The notes: a model not told the origin generated them from the letters alone. 64,000 bases of DNA from Pseudoxanthomonas broegbernensis (GCF_014202435.1 NZ_JACHGU010000003.1:248001-312000), one strand, 5' to 3'. Positions 48,396 to 57,813 are shown, counted from the first letter of the stretch. A program made the numbers and translations.

Positions 48396-51300
48396 ATGAA
48401 GCGAATGCTGATCAACGCCACGCAGGCCGAAGAGCTGCGCGTGGCCATCGTCGATGGCCAGAACCTGTACGACATCGACATCGAACAGCCGTCCAAGGAA
48501 CAGAAGAAGTCCAACATCTACAAGGGCCGCATCACCCGGCTCGAACCCTCGCTCGAAGCGGCCTTCGTCGAATACGGCGCCGAGCGCCACGGCTTCCTGC
48601 CGCTGAAGGAAATCTCCCGCGACTACTTCCAGAACGGCGTCGACCCGAACAAGGCCGGCATCCGCGAACTGCTGCGCGAAGGCCAGGAAGTGGTGGTCCA
48701 GATCGACAAGGACGAGCGCGGCAACAAGGGCGCGGCCCTGACCACGTTCATCTCCCTGGCCGGCCGCTACATGGTGCTGATGCCCAACTCGCCGTCGGCC
48801 GGCGGCGTGTCGCGCCGGATCGAGGGCGAGGACCGGGCGGAACTGAAGCGCGCCATGGACGCGCTGAACATCCCCGACGACATGGGCGTGATCATCCGCA
48901 CCGCCGGCGTCGGCCGCGACGCCGAAGAGCTGCAGTGGGACCTGGACTACCTGCTGGCCGCCTGGCGCGCGATCGCCGAGGCCGCGCTGAGCAAGCCGGC
49001 CCCGTTCCTGATCTACCAGGAGTCGCGGCTGATCATCCGCGCCCTGCGCGACTACCTGCGCGCCGACGTCGGCGAGATCCTGGTCGACACCGAGGAGATG
49101 TACAACGACGCGCGGGAGTTCATGGAGCAGGTGATGCCCCAGACCCTGCGCAAGCTCAAGCACTACAAGGACGACATCCCGCTGTTCAACCGCTTCCAGA
49201 TCGAATCGCAGATCGAGAACGCGTACGAGCGCAACGTGCGCCTGCCTTCCGGCGGCGCGCTGGTGATCGACCAGACCGAGGCCCTGACCGCGATCGACGT
49301 CAACTCCGCGCGCGCCACCAAGGGCGGCGACATCGAGGAGACCGCGTTCCATACCAACCTGGAGGCGGCCGAGGAAGTGGCCCGCCAGTTGCGCCTGCGC
49401 GACCTGGGCGGCCTGGTAGTGATCGACTTCATCGACATGTCCTCGTCCAAGCATCAGCGCGAGGTCGAGAACCGCCTGCAGGGCTCGCTCAAGTACGACC
49501 GCGCCCGCGTGCAGCTCGGCCGCATCTCCCGCTTCGGCCTGATGGAGATGAGCCGCCAGCGCCTGCGCGCCAGCCTGGGCGAGTCCAGCCAGATCGTCTG
49601 CCCGCGCTGCGAGGGCCACGGCCGCATGCGCAGCGTGGAGTCGCTGTCGCTGTCGATCATCCGCGTGGCCGAGGAGCACGCGATGAAGGAGAACACCGGG
49701 CAGGTGCTGGTCCAGGCCCCGGTGGAGATCGCCAACTTCCTGCTCAACGAGAAGCGCGGCGCCCTGCGCGAGATCGAGAACCGCCACGACGCGCCGATCA
49801 TCATCGTCGCCGACGAGCAGTTGCACACCCCGCACTACGAGGTCACCCGCCTGCGCGAGAACGAGCTGGGCGAGGAAAGCGGCAGGCCCAGCTACCAGCG
49901 CGGCACCCCGCGCAAGCTGCCGGTGCACGCCCTGACCAAGGCCCAGCTCAACATTCCGCCGCCGCCTGCGGTCACCCGGGTGGCCCCGCCGCGTCCGGCG
50001 CCGGTACGCGAGGAACGCGAGGACGCCCCCGTCGCAGTGGCCGCCGCCGCGCAGGCGTCCGCGCCCGCCGTGGCGTCCGGCGGCGTGGTCGGTTTCTTCA
50101 AGCGCCTGTTCGGTGCCGGCGAAAGCGCGGCCGCCTCCACCCCGGAGCGCACCCGTCCGGCGGGCCGAGGCGGCAACCGCAACGAACGCCCGCGCCGCGA
50201 CGGCCGCAGCAACGAGGCCGGCATCCCGCAGAGCCAGGGCAACCGCGGCCAGGCACAGAAGCGCGGCAAGGCCGGCAACGGCGAGCAGGCGCAGAAGCAG
50301 GAGCGCAAGCCGCAGTCGTCCAGGTCGGCGCAGCCGGGCCAGTCGTCGGGCAAGGGCGGCAACGCCGGCGCGCAGAAGCCGCAAAACCGACCGCAGAAGC
50401 CGGCGCCGGCCGAGGCCGCCAGTCCGGCTGCCGCCGCCAGGCCCGCACAGGCCCAGCCCGCGCCGCGTCCGCGCAACGAGGACGCCGTGCCGGCCACCGC
50501 CGCGCAGCCTGCGCCCGATGAAGCCGCCACCCTGACCACCGCGGCGGCCATCGCCGTGGCCACGCCGGCCATCCACGCCGCCGCCGCCGCGCCTGAAGAG
50601 ACCCCCACCGCCGAGGCCGCGGCGCCCGTCCAGAATGGCGAAGCCCCGGCCACGGCCGAAGGCACGATGCCGGAGGGCGGCCGTCGCCGCCGTGGCCGTC
50701 GCGGTGGCCGCCGCCGCCGCCGTGGCGAAGCCACCGGCGCCCTGACCGACAACGACCAGGAATCGGCCGAGGAACTGGACGAGACGCGCGACGAGGCCGA
50801 TACCGGCTTCGACGCCGACGAGGCCCGTGCCCACGCCGCCAGCACCATCGCCGGCCAGCCGGAATTCGACTTCGACGACATCGTGCCCGCCGCGCCACCC
50901 GCTCCGGCCCGGCCCTCGCCCGCCCCCGCCGCGACCGGCGATGCGAGCGATGCGCAGGCGCCGGTCGAGGCGGCCCCCGTGCAGCCGGCCACGAACGCAG
51001 GCAGTCCGCAATCCGAAGACGCCAGCCCCTCCACTGGGGAACCGGCCAGCCGCCGGCGCAGGGCGAACATCGCTCCGACCGAGGCGGCGATCCACCCGCA
51101 ACAACCGGAGGCGCCCACCCCGACCGAAACGGTGGACCGGCAGCCGGAAACGGAGGCCAGCCCGGTGATGGCGGCCAGCCCACGTCCCGAGGTGCGCGTC
51201 GCCGCGGTCGAAGCGGCGACTCGCCCGCAACCGGACGTGCAGCCGGAAGCAGACGCCGTCCCGACGCCAGCGGAAGCCGATCCGCAGCCGGAAGCCGCGA

Positions 51301-51665
51301 TCGCTCCAGCCGAGACCGCCGTCCTCGCCGCCACCGCTTCCAGCGATGATTCCGTCGGCGTGCAGCCGCCGGAACCGGAACCGCGCGCAACGGCTGAAGC
51401 GTCCGTGGCGTCCGACGCGGACGCAGGGAAGCAACACGCCTCGCCGACCACCGCCGCACCGTTCACCGGCGCCGGCCTGTTCGACCAGTTGCAGCCCGAG
51501 CGGGCATCGCCCGCAACGGTTGCCGCGCAGGCTGACGCCGCCGGCGCGGCGCAGGCGCAGGCGCAGGCGGCCACCGCACAGGCCGCGGCCGCCGGCGAAG
51601 GCGATGAAGAGGATGAGGCCGCAACCGAGGCGGCAGGCGGCACGCATCCGCGCCCGTCTCCCTGA
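48396..51665 (+). CDS. rne: Ribonuclease E
   Basis: A 1089-aa endoribonuclease, core of the RNA degradosome. The catalytic half (about 1-510) has the S1 domain at about 37-120, the DNase I-like metal site D301 ([14 protein letters not shown]) and D344 ([10 protein letters not shown]), and the Zn-link C402/C405 ([11 protein letters not shown]). The C-terminal half (about 530-1089) is disordered and rich in Ala, Pro, Glu and Gln. An amphipathic patch ([10 protein letters not shown] at about 563-572) probably binds the membrane, and an Arg-rich RNA-binding segment ([14 protein letters not shown]-like, about 767-782) follows. ATG 48396 ([10 protein letters not shown]) is the conserved start. Essential for mRNA turnover and rRNA processing. 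Confidence 0.97.
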   Translation: MKRMLINATQAEELRVAIVDGQNLYDIDIEQPSKEQKKSNIYKGRITRLEPSLEAAFVEYGAERHGFLPLKEISRDYFQNGVDPNKAGIRELLREGQEVVVQIDKDERGNKGAALTTFISLAGRYMVLMPNSPSAGGVSRRIEGEDRAELKRAMDALNIPDDMGVIIRTAGVGRDAEELQWDLDYLLAAWRAIAEAALSKPAPFLIYQESRLIIRALRDYLRADVGEILVDTEEMYNDAREFMEQVMPQTLRKLKHYKDDIPLFNRFQIESQIENAYERNVRLPSGGALVIDQTEALTAIDVNSARATKGGDIEETAFHTNLEAAEEVARQLRLRDLGGLVVIDFIDMSSSKHQREVENRLQGSLKYDRARVQLGRISRFGLMEMSRQRLRASLGESSQIVCPRCEGHGRMRSVESLSLSIIRVAEEHAMKENTGQVLVQAPVEIANFLLNEKRGALREIENRHDAPIIIVADEQLHTPHYEVTRLRENELGEESGRPSYQRGTPRKLPVHALTKAQLNIPPPPAVTRVAPPRPAPVREEREDAPVAVAAAAQASAPAVASGGVVGFFKRLFGAGESAAASTPERTRPAGRGGNRNERPRRDGRSNEAGIPQSQGNRGQAQKRGKAGNGEQAQKQERKPQSSRSAQPGQSSGKGGNAGAQKPQNRPQKPAPAEAASPAAAARPAQAQPAPRPRNEDAVPATAAQPAPDEAATLTTAAAIAVATPAIHAAAAAPEETPTAEAAAPVQNGEAPATAEGTMPEGGRRRRGRRGGRRRRRGEATGALTDNDQESAEELDETRDEADTGFDADEARAHAASTIAGQPEFDFDDIVPAAPPAPARPSPAPAATGDASDAQAPVEAAPVQPATNAGSPQSEDASPSTGEPASRRRRANIAPTEAAIHPQQPEAPTPTETVDRQPETEASPVMAASPRPEVRVAAVEAATRPQPDVQPEADAVPTPAEADPQPEAAIAPAETAVLAATASSDDSVGVQPPEPEPRATAEASVASDADAGKQHASPTTAAPFTGAGLFDQLQPERASPATVAAQADAAGAAQAQAQAATAQAAAAGEGDEEDEAATEAAGGTHPRPSP

Positions 51666-51740
51666 CGGGCCGCGCCCGCCAGCCGGAATCCGCCGAGAGC
51701 GGGGCCGGCCGGCGGCGGATCGCAACACGCCGGAATCGAA

Positions 51741-51765
51741 GGGCCGGCCGGCAACGCGCCGGCCC
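51741..51765. terminator. Hairpin between convergent rne and the LuxR-type regulator
   Basis: GGGCCGGC-N9-GCCGGCCC, an 8-bp perfect stem 75 bp after the rne stop and just beyond the regulator's stop. Symmetric, so usable in both directions; no T-tract. Confidence 0.45.
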
Positions 51766-51770
51766 ATGGC

Positions 51771-52418
51771 CTACAGCGAATTGCCCGGATCCATCAACCC
51801 GTAGCGGGTGGCCAGGCGCGCCAGGGCGATGTTGTCCTGCACGCCGAGCTTCTCGAACAAACGCGACTTGTGCGTATTGACGGTCTTGGCGCTCAGGCTC
51901 AGGCGCCGCGCGATGGTGTCCTGGCGCAGCCCCTGCACCAGCAGCATCGCCACCTCCAGTTCGCGCGTGGAAAGATGGTCGAACGGCGAACCCTCGCCGT
52001 CGACGCTGGCCAGCGCCATGTTCTGGGCGATGCTGCTGCCCAGGCAACGCTTGCCGTTGGCCACGTCGCGCACCGCGCGCAGCAGTTCGCGCGCATCGCC
52101 GCCCTTGCCCACGTAGCCGTACGCGCCGACGTCCAGCAGGCGCCTGGGCAGTGGACCGTCCTCCAGCACTGACACGATCAGCACCCGCCCCGGCAGACCG
52201 CTGCGCACGATGCGCTCGGTCACTTCCAGCCCGCTGATGCCGGGCAGGTGCAGGTCGCACAGGATCACGTCCGGCTTGAGCCTGCGCACCATCGGCAGCG
52301 CTTCCTCGCCGCTCTCGGCCTCGCCAATTACCTCGATGCCGGTTTCCGCCGACAGGATCATGCGCAGGCCGGTCCTGACCAGCGCATGGTCGTCCACCAG
52401 AAATACACGAATGGTCAT
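51771..52418 (-). CDS. NarL/LuxR-family response regulator (GacA/UvrY-like)
   Basis: A 215-aa two-component regulator. The receiver domain has the phosphoacceptor D55 (ILCDLHLPG) and DD at 9-10. A LuxR-type helix-turn-helix spans about 148-210 (LSTRELEVAMLLVQGL, then SLSAKTVNTHKSRLFEKLGV). Length and motifs fit GacA/UvrY, which activates Csr-type small RNAs, but other NarL-type regulators look alike. No histidine kinase is adjacent. The start ATG 52418 is clean. Divergent from an M28 peptidase gene. Confidence 0.85.
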   Translation of the reverse strand: MTIRVFLVDDHALVRTGLRMILSAETGIEVIGEAESGEEALPMVRRLKPDVILCDLHLPGISGLEVTERIVRSGLPGRVLIVSVLEDGPLPRRLLDVGAYGYVGKGGDARELLRAVRDVANGKRCLGSSIAQNMALASVDGEGSPFDHLSTRELEVAMLLVQGLRQDTIARRLSLSAKTVNTHKSRLFEKLGVQDNIALARLATRYGLMDPGNSL

Positions 52419-52522
52419 GCCGCTCCCTCGGTATGCCCTTCAAGCAGCCTATCGCCCGCCCCGCCACCGGGCAAGCCGGCTTGCGGGCATACTTTCGCCT
52501 GACCTCTTCCGGAATGTTCTGC

Positions 52523-53455
52523 ATGATCACGATCGCCCCGCGACACGCGCGCGCCATGCGCGCGCACGACACGCGCACATGCGCCGCATTCGCGCTGTGC
52601 CTGGCGCTTTGCGCATTCGCCGCCGCTCCGGCCGCGGCCGATGCGCCGCGCGCCGACCTGGTGCAGGCGTGGCGCACGCAGGTGGCGAGCATCAGCGACG
52701 GCGCCGACACGCCCGCGCGCGAAGCGGCGATCGCCCGGCGCCTGGATGCGATGGGCATCGCGTGGCGGGCGGAGGAATTCGAACTGGACGGCAAGCGCGG
52801 CCGCAACCTGCTGGCCGATCTCGGCGGCGCGGACGATGCGCCGCTGCTGCTGGTCGGCGCGCACTACGACCGGGTGGACGTCGGTCACGGCGCCACCGAC
52901 AACGCCTCGGGCGTAGCCACGGTGCTGGCCCTGGCCCAGGCGCTGCAGGCCCGGCCGCTGGCGGCGCACAGGGTGAAGCTGGCGTTCTGGGACCTGGAGG
53001 AGCACGGGCTGCTCGGTTCGCGCGCCTGGGTCGCCGCGCCCGGCCAGGAGCGCCCGGCGCTGTACGTCAACTTCGACGTGTTCGGCTGGGGCGACACGCT
53101 GTGGATGATGGCCCCCGAGGCCGGCGATCCCCTGGTGGAGGCGCTGCGCCGGTCCAGCGCGGCCGAAGGCATCGGCCTGCAGGCCGGCCAGGCCTATCCG
53201 CCCACCGACCACCGCGCCTTCCTCCAGGCCGGATGGCCGGCGGTGTCGTTCTCGCTGGTGGGCGGCGACGAGATCGCCGGCATCCTCGACGTGTTCGCCG
53301 GGCGCCGGCCGGCGCAGGCGCCGAAGGTGACGCAGGTGATCCACAGTCCGCAGGACGACGCCACGCAACTGGATTCGCGGCACGTGCCGGCGGCACTGCG
53401 CGCGCTGGAAGCCGGGCTGCGCGCCTGGGACGCCGCGGCCGGCACCCCGCGCTGA
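52523..53455 (+). CDS. Secreted M28-family zinc aminopeptidase
   Basis: About 310 aa. A Sec signal peptide (hydrophobic FALCLALCAFAAAPAAADA) leads to a di-zinc peptidase domain with the M28 ligands visible in order: H of VGAHYDRVD, D of GATDNASGVA, the Glu pair of DLEEHGLLG, D of NFDVFGWG and H of VIHSPQDDA. It should release N-terminal amino acids in the periplasm or medium. The start is uncertain: ATG 52523 is used, but ATGs at 52514 and 52556 are in frame and the Shine-Dalgarno is weak. A hairpin terminator follows at 53461. Confidence 0.87.
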   Translation: MITIAPRHARAMRAHDTRTCAAFALCLALCAFAAAPAAADAPRADLVQAWRTQVASISDGADTPAREAAIARRLDAMGIAWRAEEFELDGKRGRNLLADLGGADDAPLLLVGAHYDRVDVGHGATDNASGVATVLALAQALQARPLAAHRVKLAFWDLEEHGLLGSRAWVAAPGQERPALYVNFDVFGWGDTLWMMAPEAGDPLVEALRRSSAAEGIGLQAGQAYPPTDHRAFLQAGWPAVSFSLVGGDEIAGILDVFAGRRPAQAPKVTQVIHSPQDDATQLDSRHVPAALRALEAGLRAWDAAAGTPR

Positions 53456-53460
53456 CGTTC

Positions 53461-53486
53461 GCGGCCGTACCGGTGACCACGGCCGC
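53461..53486 (+). terminator. Terminator of the M28 peptidase gene
   Basis: GCGGCCGT-N10-ACGGCCGC, an 8-bp perfect stem 5 bp after the stop, followed by GTCCTTCTGT. It separates the peptidase from the fluoride riboswitch. Confidence 0.6.
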
Positions 53487-53509
53487 GTCCTTCTGTATCG
53501 TGCGGTCGA

Positions 53510-53563
53510 CGGAGATGGCATTCCTCCGATAACCGCCGCGCGCGCGGCTGATGATGCCTGCGA
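53510..53563 (+). promoter_or_regulatory. Fluoride riboswitch (crcB motif)
   Basis: The conserved fluoride aptamer signature is present: GGAGATGGCATTCCTCC (first stem-loop), ATAACCGCC (pseudoknot strand), a GC-rich stem, and GCTGATGATGCCTGCG. It ends about 60 bp before the crcB ATG, and GC-rich inverted repeats (53565-53590) could be the expression platform. It should turn on crcB when fluoride binds. Confidence 0.9.
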
Positions 53564-53622
53564 ACCGGCCCGGGCGGGCCGCGCGGGCTTCCGTGCGCCT
53601 GTCCCCCAACCTGGACAGTGCC

Positions 53623-54009
53623 ATGTGGAAACCGATCCTCGCCATCGCCCTCGGCTCGACCCTCGGCGGACTGCTGCGCTGGCTGCTGAGCACGCAGTTC
53701 AACGCGGTGCTGCCGAACGTGCCGCTGGGCACGCTCTCGTCCAACCTGATCGCCGGCTACGTGGTCGGGTTCGCGATCGCCTGGTTCGCGCTGGCGCCGG
53801 GCATCTCCCCCGAGTGGCGCCTGCTGGTGATCACCGGCTTCTGCGGCGGGCTGTCCACCTTCTCCACCTTCTCGGTCGAAGTGGTGGCGCTGCTCCAGCG
53901 CGGCGCGCTGGGCTGGGCCGCCGGGATGATCGGCATCCACGTGTGCGGCTCGGTGCTGATGACCGTGGCCGGCATCGCCACCTGCCAGTGGCTGCGGCCG
54001 CTGTCCTAA
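53623..54009 (+). CDS. crcB: Fluoride ion channel CrcB (Fluc)
   Basis: A 128-aa, four-helix membrane protein forming a dual-topology dimeric fluoride exporter channel. Fluc motifs: [13 protein letters not shown] at the N-terminus, [14 protein letters not shown] (conserved Asn in helix 2) and the helix-3 break [15 protein letters not shown], including the Phe box. ATG 53623 ([11 protein letters not shown]) is the family start. The start lies about 60 bp downstream of a fluoride riboswitch, which confirms both assignments. Confidence 0.95.
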   Translation: MWKPILAIALGSTLGGLLRWLLSTQFNAVLPNVPLGTLSSNLIAGYVVGFAIAWFALAPGISPEWRLLVITGFCGGLSTFSTFSVEVVALLQRGALGWAAGMIGIHVCGSVLMTVAGIATCQWLRPLS

Positions 54010-54124
54010 GGCCGGCGGGACCGGGCCGGGGGCGTGCCTGCGCTGCCGGGTAGCCGCGGGAGCGGGACGTGCGGGCTGCCGATGAGCGCTATGCCTACGC
54101 CCCCCTCCGGCGATCAAGTCCATT

Positions 54125-54760
54125 CTAGAGATCGCGGTCAAGGGTCTTGAGATAGGCGCAGAACATGTCCGCCATGGCTTCGGCGTAGCCTTCGATTTCC
54201 TGCACCGTTCGCGGCGTTCCCGAAAAGCTCTTTCCCACCGCGCTCAGCGTCGTGCAGATCAGGTCGCCCGCAAGTTCGCGTAGCTCGTCCGTCGCGCCAG
54301 GGAGCGCCTCGCGCATGAACGCCTCGATCGCCCAATCGCCCTCCGCCCGTGCATCCCGCGCTTCCGGGGCATCGCGATAGAGCGGAGCGGCATCGTCCAG
54401 CGCCACGCGAACGCTAGCCTCATCGCATTCCGAGCGGATGAAGGCATGGACGAGGTGTCGCAGCCGTTCAAGCGAAGGCCTGGCCGTATCGCCAAGGATC
54501 GCCTTCCACTGGTGGCCTGTCTGTCGCCACTCGTCGCTTTGCAGCCGGAACAGAATGGCCGCCTTGTTCGGGAAATACTGGTAGAGCGACCCCACGCTGA
54601 CACCGGCCTTCTCGGCCACCCGCGCAGTGGTGAAGCGGGGTGCGCCTTCCGTCGCCAGAACCTGAACAGCCGCCTCCAGGATCGCCGCCACAAGGTCGGT
54701 CGAGCGGGCCTGCTTGGGCTGCTTTCGCAAGGAAATCCGGGCGGCTGGACGATCCGGCAT
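54125..54760 (-). CDS. TetR/AcrR-family regulator (divergent from O-methyltransferase)
   Basis: About 211 aa. The helix-turn-helix spans about 38-65 (FTTARVAEKAGVSVGSLYQY then FPNKAAILF), followed by a helical TetR_C-type domain (VRVALDDAAPLYRDAPEARD, LICTTLSAVGKSF). ATG 54760 is preferred; a GTG four codons earlier is possible. It is divergent from an O-methyltransferase gene with a clear palindrome between them, so it very likely represses that gene and itself. Codon use and lower GC compared with the neighbours suggest this pair was acquired together. Confidence 0.86.
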   Translation of the reverse strand: MPDRPAARISLRKQPKQARSTDLVAAILEAAVQVLATEGAPRFTTARVAEKAGVSVGSLYQYFPNKAAILFRLQSDEWRQTGHQWKAILGDTARPSLERLRHLVHAFIRSECDEASVRVALDDAAPLYRDAPEARDARAEGDWAIEAFMREALPGATDELRELAGDLICTTLSAVGKSFSGTPRTVQEIEGYAEAMADMFCAYLKTLDRDL

Positions 54761-54784
54761 CTGGGCTCGCACGAATGCGATTAG

Positions 54785-54810
54785 AAAACGCGATGGATCA
54801 ATCGTATTTT
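54785..54810. promoter_or_regulatory. Candidate operator for the TetR regulator
   Basis: AAAACGCGAT-GGATCA-ATCGTATTTT: a 10-bp inverted repeat with 8 matching positions in an AT-rich pocket between the divergent tetR and O-methyltransferase genes. Confidence 0.5.
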
Positions 54811-54854
54811 ACCGAGCAAGACGAAGCAACCTTTTCTCGGAACGGAGCCTCTCT

Positions 54855-55511
54855 ATGACCACCTTGAATACCGCACCGCTTGCCCCGCTCCTGGCGCGCT
54901 TGTTCGCGGAGGCCGACGCGGCAACCAGCCCTGCAATGTCCGCCCTCTCCCGTGAAGAACGGGACCGGCTGATGCACAGCAAGACGGAATATCTCCACCT
55001 CTATGGGCTGATGAAAGACCTGTGGCTGCCCGTCTCGCGGGAGACGGGCGTGTTGCTCTACATGCTCGCACGCAGCACGCGCGCGCGAAGCATTGTCGAG
55101 TTCGGCACCTCGTTCGGCATTTCGACCCTGCACCTGGCGGCCGCGCTCCGCGACAATGGCGGCGGACGCATCATCACCAGCGAATTCGAGCCCTCCAAGG
55201 TGGCGCGGGCGCGTGAGCACCTGGTCGAAGGCGGCCTTGCCGACCTGGTGGAGGTTCGCGAGGGCGATGCCTTGAAAACGCTGGGCGCCAACCTTCCCGA
55301 GGCGGTCGACCTGCTGCTGCTCGACGGAGCGAAGCCGCTTTACCCCGAAATCCTGGGCCTCATGGAAAGCCGCCTGAAACCCGGCGCGCTCATCGTCGCA
55401 GACAATGCCGACTTCTGCCTGGAATATCTGGAGCGCGTCCGCGCACCGGGCGGGGGCTACATGTCCGTGCCGTTCGCAGAGGACGTGGAACTTTCCATGC
55501 GGATGGGCTGA
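54855..55511 (+). CDS. SAM-dependent O-methyltransferase (class I, family 3-like)
   Basis: A 218-aa methyltransferase. The SAM-binding motif I is IVEFGTSFGISTLHLA at about residues 80-95, followed by IITSEFEPSKV and the metal/substrate motif LLLLDGAKPLYPEIL, features of catechol/caffeoyl-CoA-type O-methyltransferases. The start ATG 54855 (MTTLNTAPL) lies a short way after the operator. The regulator in divergent orientation suggests substrate-induced expression, for example by a phenolic or antibiotic-like compound. The true substrate cannot be read from the sequence. Confidence 0.85.
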   Translation: MTTLNTAPLAPLLARLFAEADAATSPAMSALSREERDRLMHSKTEYLHLYGLMKDLWLPVSRETGVLLYMLARSTRARSIVEFGTSFGISTLHLAAALRDNGGGRIITSEFEPSKVARAREHLVEGGLADLVEVREGDALKTLGANLPEAVDLLLLDGAKPLYPEILGLMESRLKPGALIVADNADFCLEYLERVRAPGGGYMSVPFAEDVELSMRMG

Positions 55512-55912
55512 GCGATCGCCTGCCGTGGCAGCGCTTCGCAGGCCGGCCATCTCGAAAGAAGCGCCGATCGGCCGCGCCTGCCTGCGGCCGGCTATTGGAA
55601 GCGCGACGAGGCCCTCCCCTGACCGATCGCGACTACGCAGCCAACACCGATTAAGGAGATCGCAGAAGTGATCGGCCGCCGACCTGGAGTACCGGTCGAG
55701 CCGAGGGACCGCGACCACTTTGGCGGTTCGCCCACTTTGCCGGCGCGCAATTGTCCGCCCCCAGTGCTCGAACCCGTTCGGTCCTGGGCTGGGAACCCGC
55801 CGGCCTCGGCCTTGTCGCCGACATCGACCGGCCTGGCTACTGCGCCTGAATTTCCAAGCGAACGGGCAACCCATGCCCGTCCCCCCAAGCAATTCGGCAA
55901 CGTGCGCGGTAG
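55512..55912. other. Gene-free stretch at the 3' side of tRNA-Ser
   Basis: 400 bp without a supported gene. It contains two near-identical 12-mers (CCACTTTGGCGG and CCACTTTGCCGG, about 55718-55745) of a kind seen in the multiple end repeats of some IS21-family elements, so it could be the scar of a lost insertion. No transposase fragment long enough to name was recognised, and no copy of the tRNA 3' end was found beyond the TetR gene to mark an attachment site. Confidence 0.35.
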
Positions 55913-56002
55913 TGGAGGAAGCGGTGGGATTCGAACCCACGGAACGCTCGCGCGTTCGGCGCATTTCAAGTGCGCTGCCTTAAACCGCTCGGCCACGCTT
56001 CC
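55913..56002 (-). tRNA. tRNA-Ser (anticodon UGA)
   Basis: The 90-nt gene on the minus strand opens GGAAGCG (acceptor). A class II D arm follows (GGCCGAGCGGTTTAAGGC), then an anticodon stem GCGCA/TGCGC with loop CTTGAAA (anticodon TGA). A long variable arm built on CGAACG...CGTTC, the T arm GTGGGTTCGAATCCCAC and acceptor CGCTTCC complete the fold. CCA is encoded. The discriminator base is T, unusual for serine tRNAs, which normally carry G73. It reads UCA and, by wobble, other UCN codons. Confidence 0.95.
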
Positions 56003-56122
56003 ATCGAGACGTCCAAGAATCTGCTAAGCGGCACTCCCCGGCAACACAGCGGATACGGCCAACGCGTTGTGTTACCGCCGTTTCGTTGACGCCGGCGATT
56101 GTCGCATGCGCCCGGCCGCCGA

Positions 56123-57097
56123 TCAGCCGGCCTGGGCGGCCTCCGCCGCCGGCGCGTCCTCCTTGCGCCCGCAGTTGCCGCAGTCCAGGCGCGAGGACTC
56201 GATCTGGCGCGGCAGGTGTTCGGCCAGGAAATCGATGAACACCCGTACCGCCGGCAGCAGGCCGCGGCGCGAGGCGAACACGGCGTGGCAGATGCCCTGC
56301 GGCAGCGACCACTCCGGCAGCACCACTTCCAGCTCGCCGCGGCGCACGGCCTCGGCGCAGACCGTCTCCGGCAGCATGGTGATGCCGAAGCCGTCCTTCA
56401 CCATGGACTGCAGCAGCGGGAAATCGAAACCGGCCACGCGCGGCTGCAGGTCCACCCGGCGCACTTCGCCGCCGGGACCGTGCAGTTCCCAGCGCTGGTG
56501 CGCGTCGTCCTCGTGAATGCTCAGGGTCAGGTGCGAGGCCAGGTCGGCCGGGTCCTTCGGGCGGCCGGCGCGGTTCAGGTACTTGGGGCTGGCCACCAGC
56601 AATTCCTGGATGTGGCCGAAGCTGCGCATCACCAGGCTGCCGTCGTCGTCCAGCCGCGAGCGCACCCGCAGGGCCACGTCGAACCCCTCGTTGATCAGGT
56701 CCACGCGGCGGTTGCCGATGTGCAGTTGCAGGCGCACCTTCGGGTACTGGTCGAGGAACCTGGGCAGCAGCTTGGGCAACTGCTGCTGGGCCAGCGCCAC
56801 CGGCACGCTGACCCGGACCACGCCGCGCGGCTCGGCGCTGAGGCGGTCCACCACCTCGCGCGCGGCCTGGGCCTCGGCGAGCATGGTCTGGGTATGGCGA
56901 TAGACGCTCATGCCCACGTCGGTCACCGCGAAACGGCGGGTGGAGCGCTGCAGCAGGCGCACGCCAAGCTCGGTTTCCAGTTGGCTGATGCGCCGGCTCA
57001 GGCGCGACTTGGGAATGCCCAGGGCGCGCTCGGCGGCGGCAAAGCCGCCGTGTTCCACCACCATCGCGAAGTAGTACAGGTCATTGAGATCCTGCAT
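56123..57097 (-). CDS. LysR-family transcriptional regulator
   Basis: A 324-aa LysR regulator. The N-terminal winged helix (YFAMVVEHGGFAAAERALGI, then SRLSRRISQLETELGVRLL) is followed by the inducer-binding domain (about 90-295). The extreme C-terminus carries a CGNC motif after the usual domain end (LDCGNCGRKED), which might be redox- or metal-sensitive; this is inference. It is divergent from an azoreductase gene, the usual arrangement for a LysR regulator and its target. An inverted repeat ATATC-N13-GATAT lies between them. Confidence 0.88.
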   Translation of the reverse strand: MQDLNDLYYFAMVVEHGGFAAAERALGIPKSRLSRRISQLETELGVRLLQRSTRRFAVTDVGMSVYRHTQTMLAEAQAAREVVDRLSAEPRGVVRVSVPVALAQQQLPKLLPRFLDQYPKVRLQLHIGNRRVDLINEGFDVALRVRSRLDDDGSLVMRSFGHIQELLVASPKYLNRAGRPKDPADLASHLTLSIHEDDAHQRWELHGPGGEVRRVDLQPRVAGFDFPLLQSMVKDGFGITMLPETVCAEAVRRGELEVVLPEWSLPQGICHAVFASRRGLLPAVRVFIDFLAEHLPRQIESSRLDCGNCGRKEDAPAAEAAQAG

Positions 57098-57109
57098 GGA
57101 ATTAACTCC

Positions 57110-57132
57110 ATATCTAGAACGTACGGTGATAT
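57110..57132. promoter_or_regulatory. Candidate LysR binding site
   Basis: Inverted repeat ATATC-N13-GATAT, 13 bp upstream of the lysR ATG and about 85 bp upstream of the divergent azoR start, in the most AT-rich stretch of the area. Overlaps TATAAA (57130-57135), which could be the azoR -10. Confidence 0.45.
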
Positions 57133-57216
57133 AAAATCATCTTTATCCCATAATTGCAACAAAGGATAGTGGCCTCCGACGCGGCACCCGCCGCCAGCAG
57201 GTTGGAGGAACACTAC

Positions 57217-57813
57217 ATGAAGCTTCTGCACATCGATTCCAGCGCCCTGGGCGCCCAATCCGTGACCCGCGACCTGAGCGCGGCCATCGTCGCCCATTGG
57301 TCGGCGTCCGTGGACGGGCTGCGGCTCGAATACCGCGACCTGGACCGCGATCCCCTGCCCCACCTGACCGCCGGCAGCCTGGCCAAGGCCGACCCGGAGC
57401 AGGCCGCCGAGGCCGAACGCACGCTGGACCAGTTCCTGCAGGCCGACGTCGTGGTGATCGGCGCGCCCATGTACAACTTCACCATCCCGTCCACGCTCAA
57501 GGCCTGGATCGACCGCATCGCGGTGGCCGGGCGCACCTTCCGCTACACCGAAAACGGTCCGCAGGGGCTGGCCGGAGGCAAGCGGGTGATCGTCGCCAGC
57601 GGCCGCGGCGGCGTGCACACCGGCGCGGCCACCGACTTCCAGGAGCCGTACCTGAGGCAGTTGTTCGCCTTCCTCGGGGTCGAGGACGTCGAGTTCGTCC
57701 GCGCCGAGGGCGTGGCCTACTCGCCACAGCACCGGGCCGACGCGCTCGCCGCGGCACGGGCCTCGATACCCTCGCCGCGGCCGGCGAGCGAGGCACTGCG
57801 CGTGGCGGCCTGA
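57217..57813 (+). CDS. azoR: FMN-dependent NADH-azoreductase (AzoR family)
   Basis: A 198-aa flavodoxin-fold oxidoreductase reducing azo compounds and quinones with NAD(P)H. The FMN phosphate loop is IDSSALGAQSVTRDL at about 7-21. The isoalloxazine-contacting motif is APMYNFTIPSTLKAWIDRI, and SGRGGVHT follows later. ATG 57217 is fixed by GGAGGA 8 bp upstream. It is divergent from a LysR regulator that probably controls it in response to quinone or thiol stress. Confidence 0.92.
   Translation: MKLLHIDSSALGAQSVTRDLSAAIVAHWSASVDGLRLEYRDLDRDPLPHLTAGSLAKADPEQAAEAERTLDQFLQADVVVIGAPMYNFTIPSTLKAWIDRIAVAGRTFRYTENGPQGLAGGKRVIVASGRGGVHTGAATDFQEPYLRQLFAFLGVEDVEFVRAEGVAYSPQHRADALAAARASIPSPRPASEALRVAA

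Noticed and set aside
48141-51767. 1200-codon antisense frame opposite rne
   Set aside because: Composition-driven shadow of the RNase E gene; no start context or motifs.
55668-56027. 119-codon + strand frame overlapping tRNA-Ser
   Set aside because: Its second half (GGIRTHGTLARSAHFKCA...) is the typical spurious translation of the complement of a serine tRNA gene.
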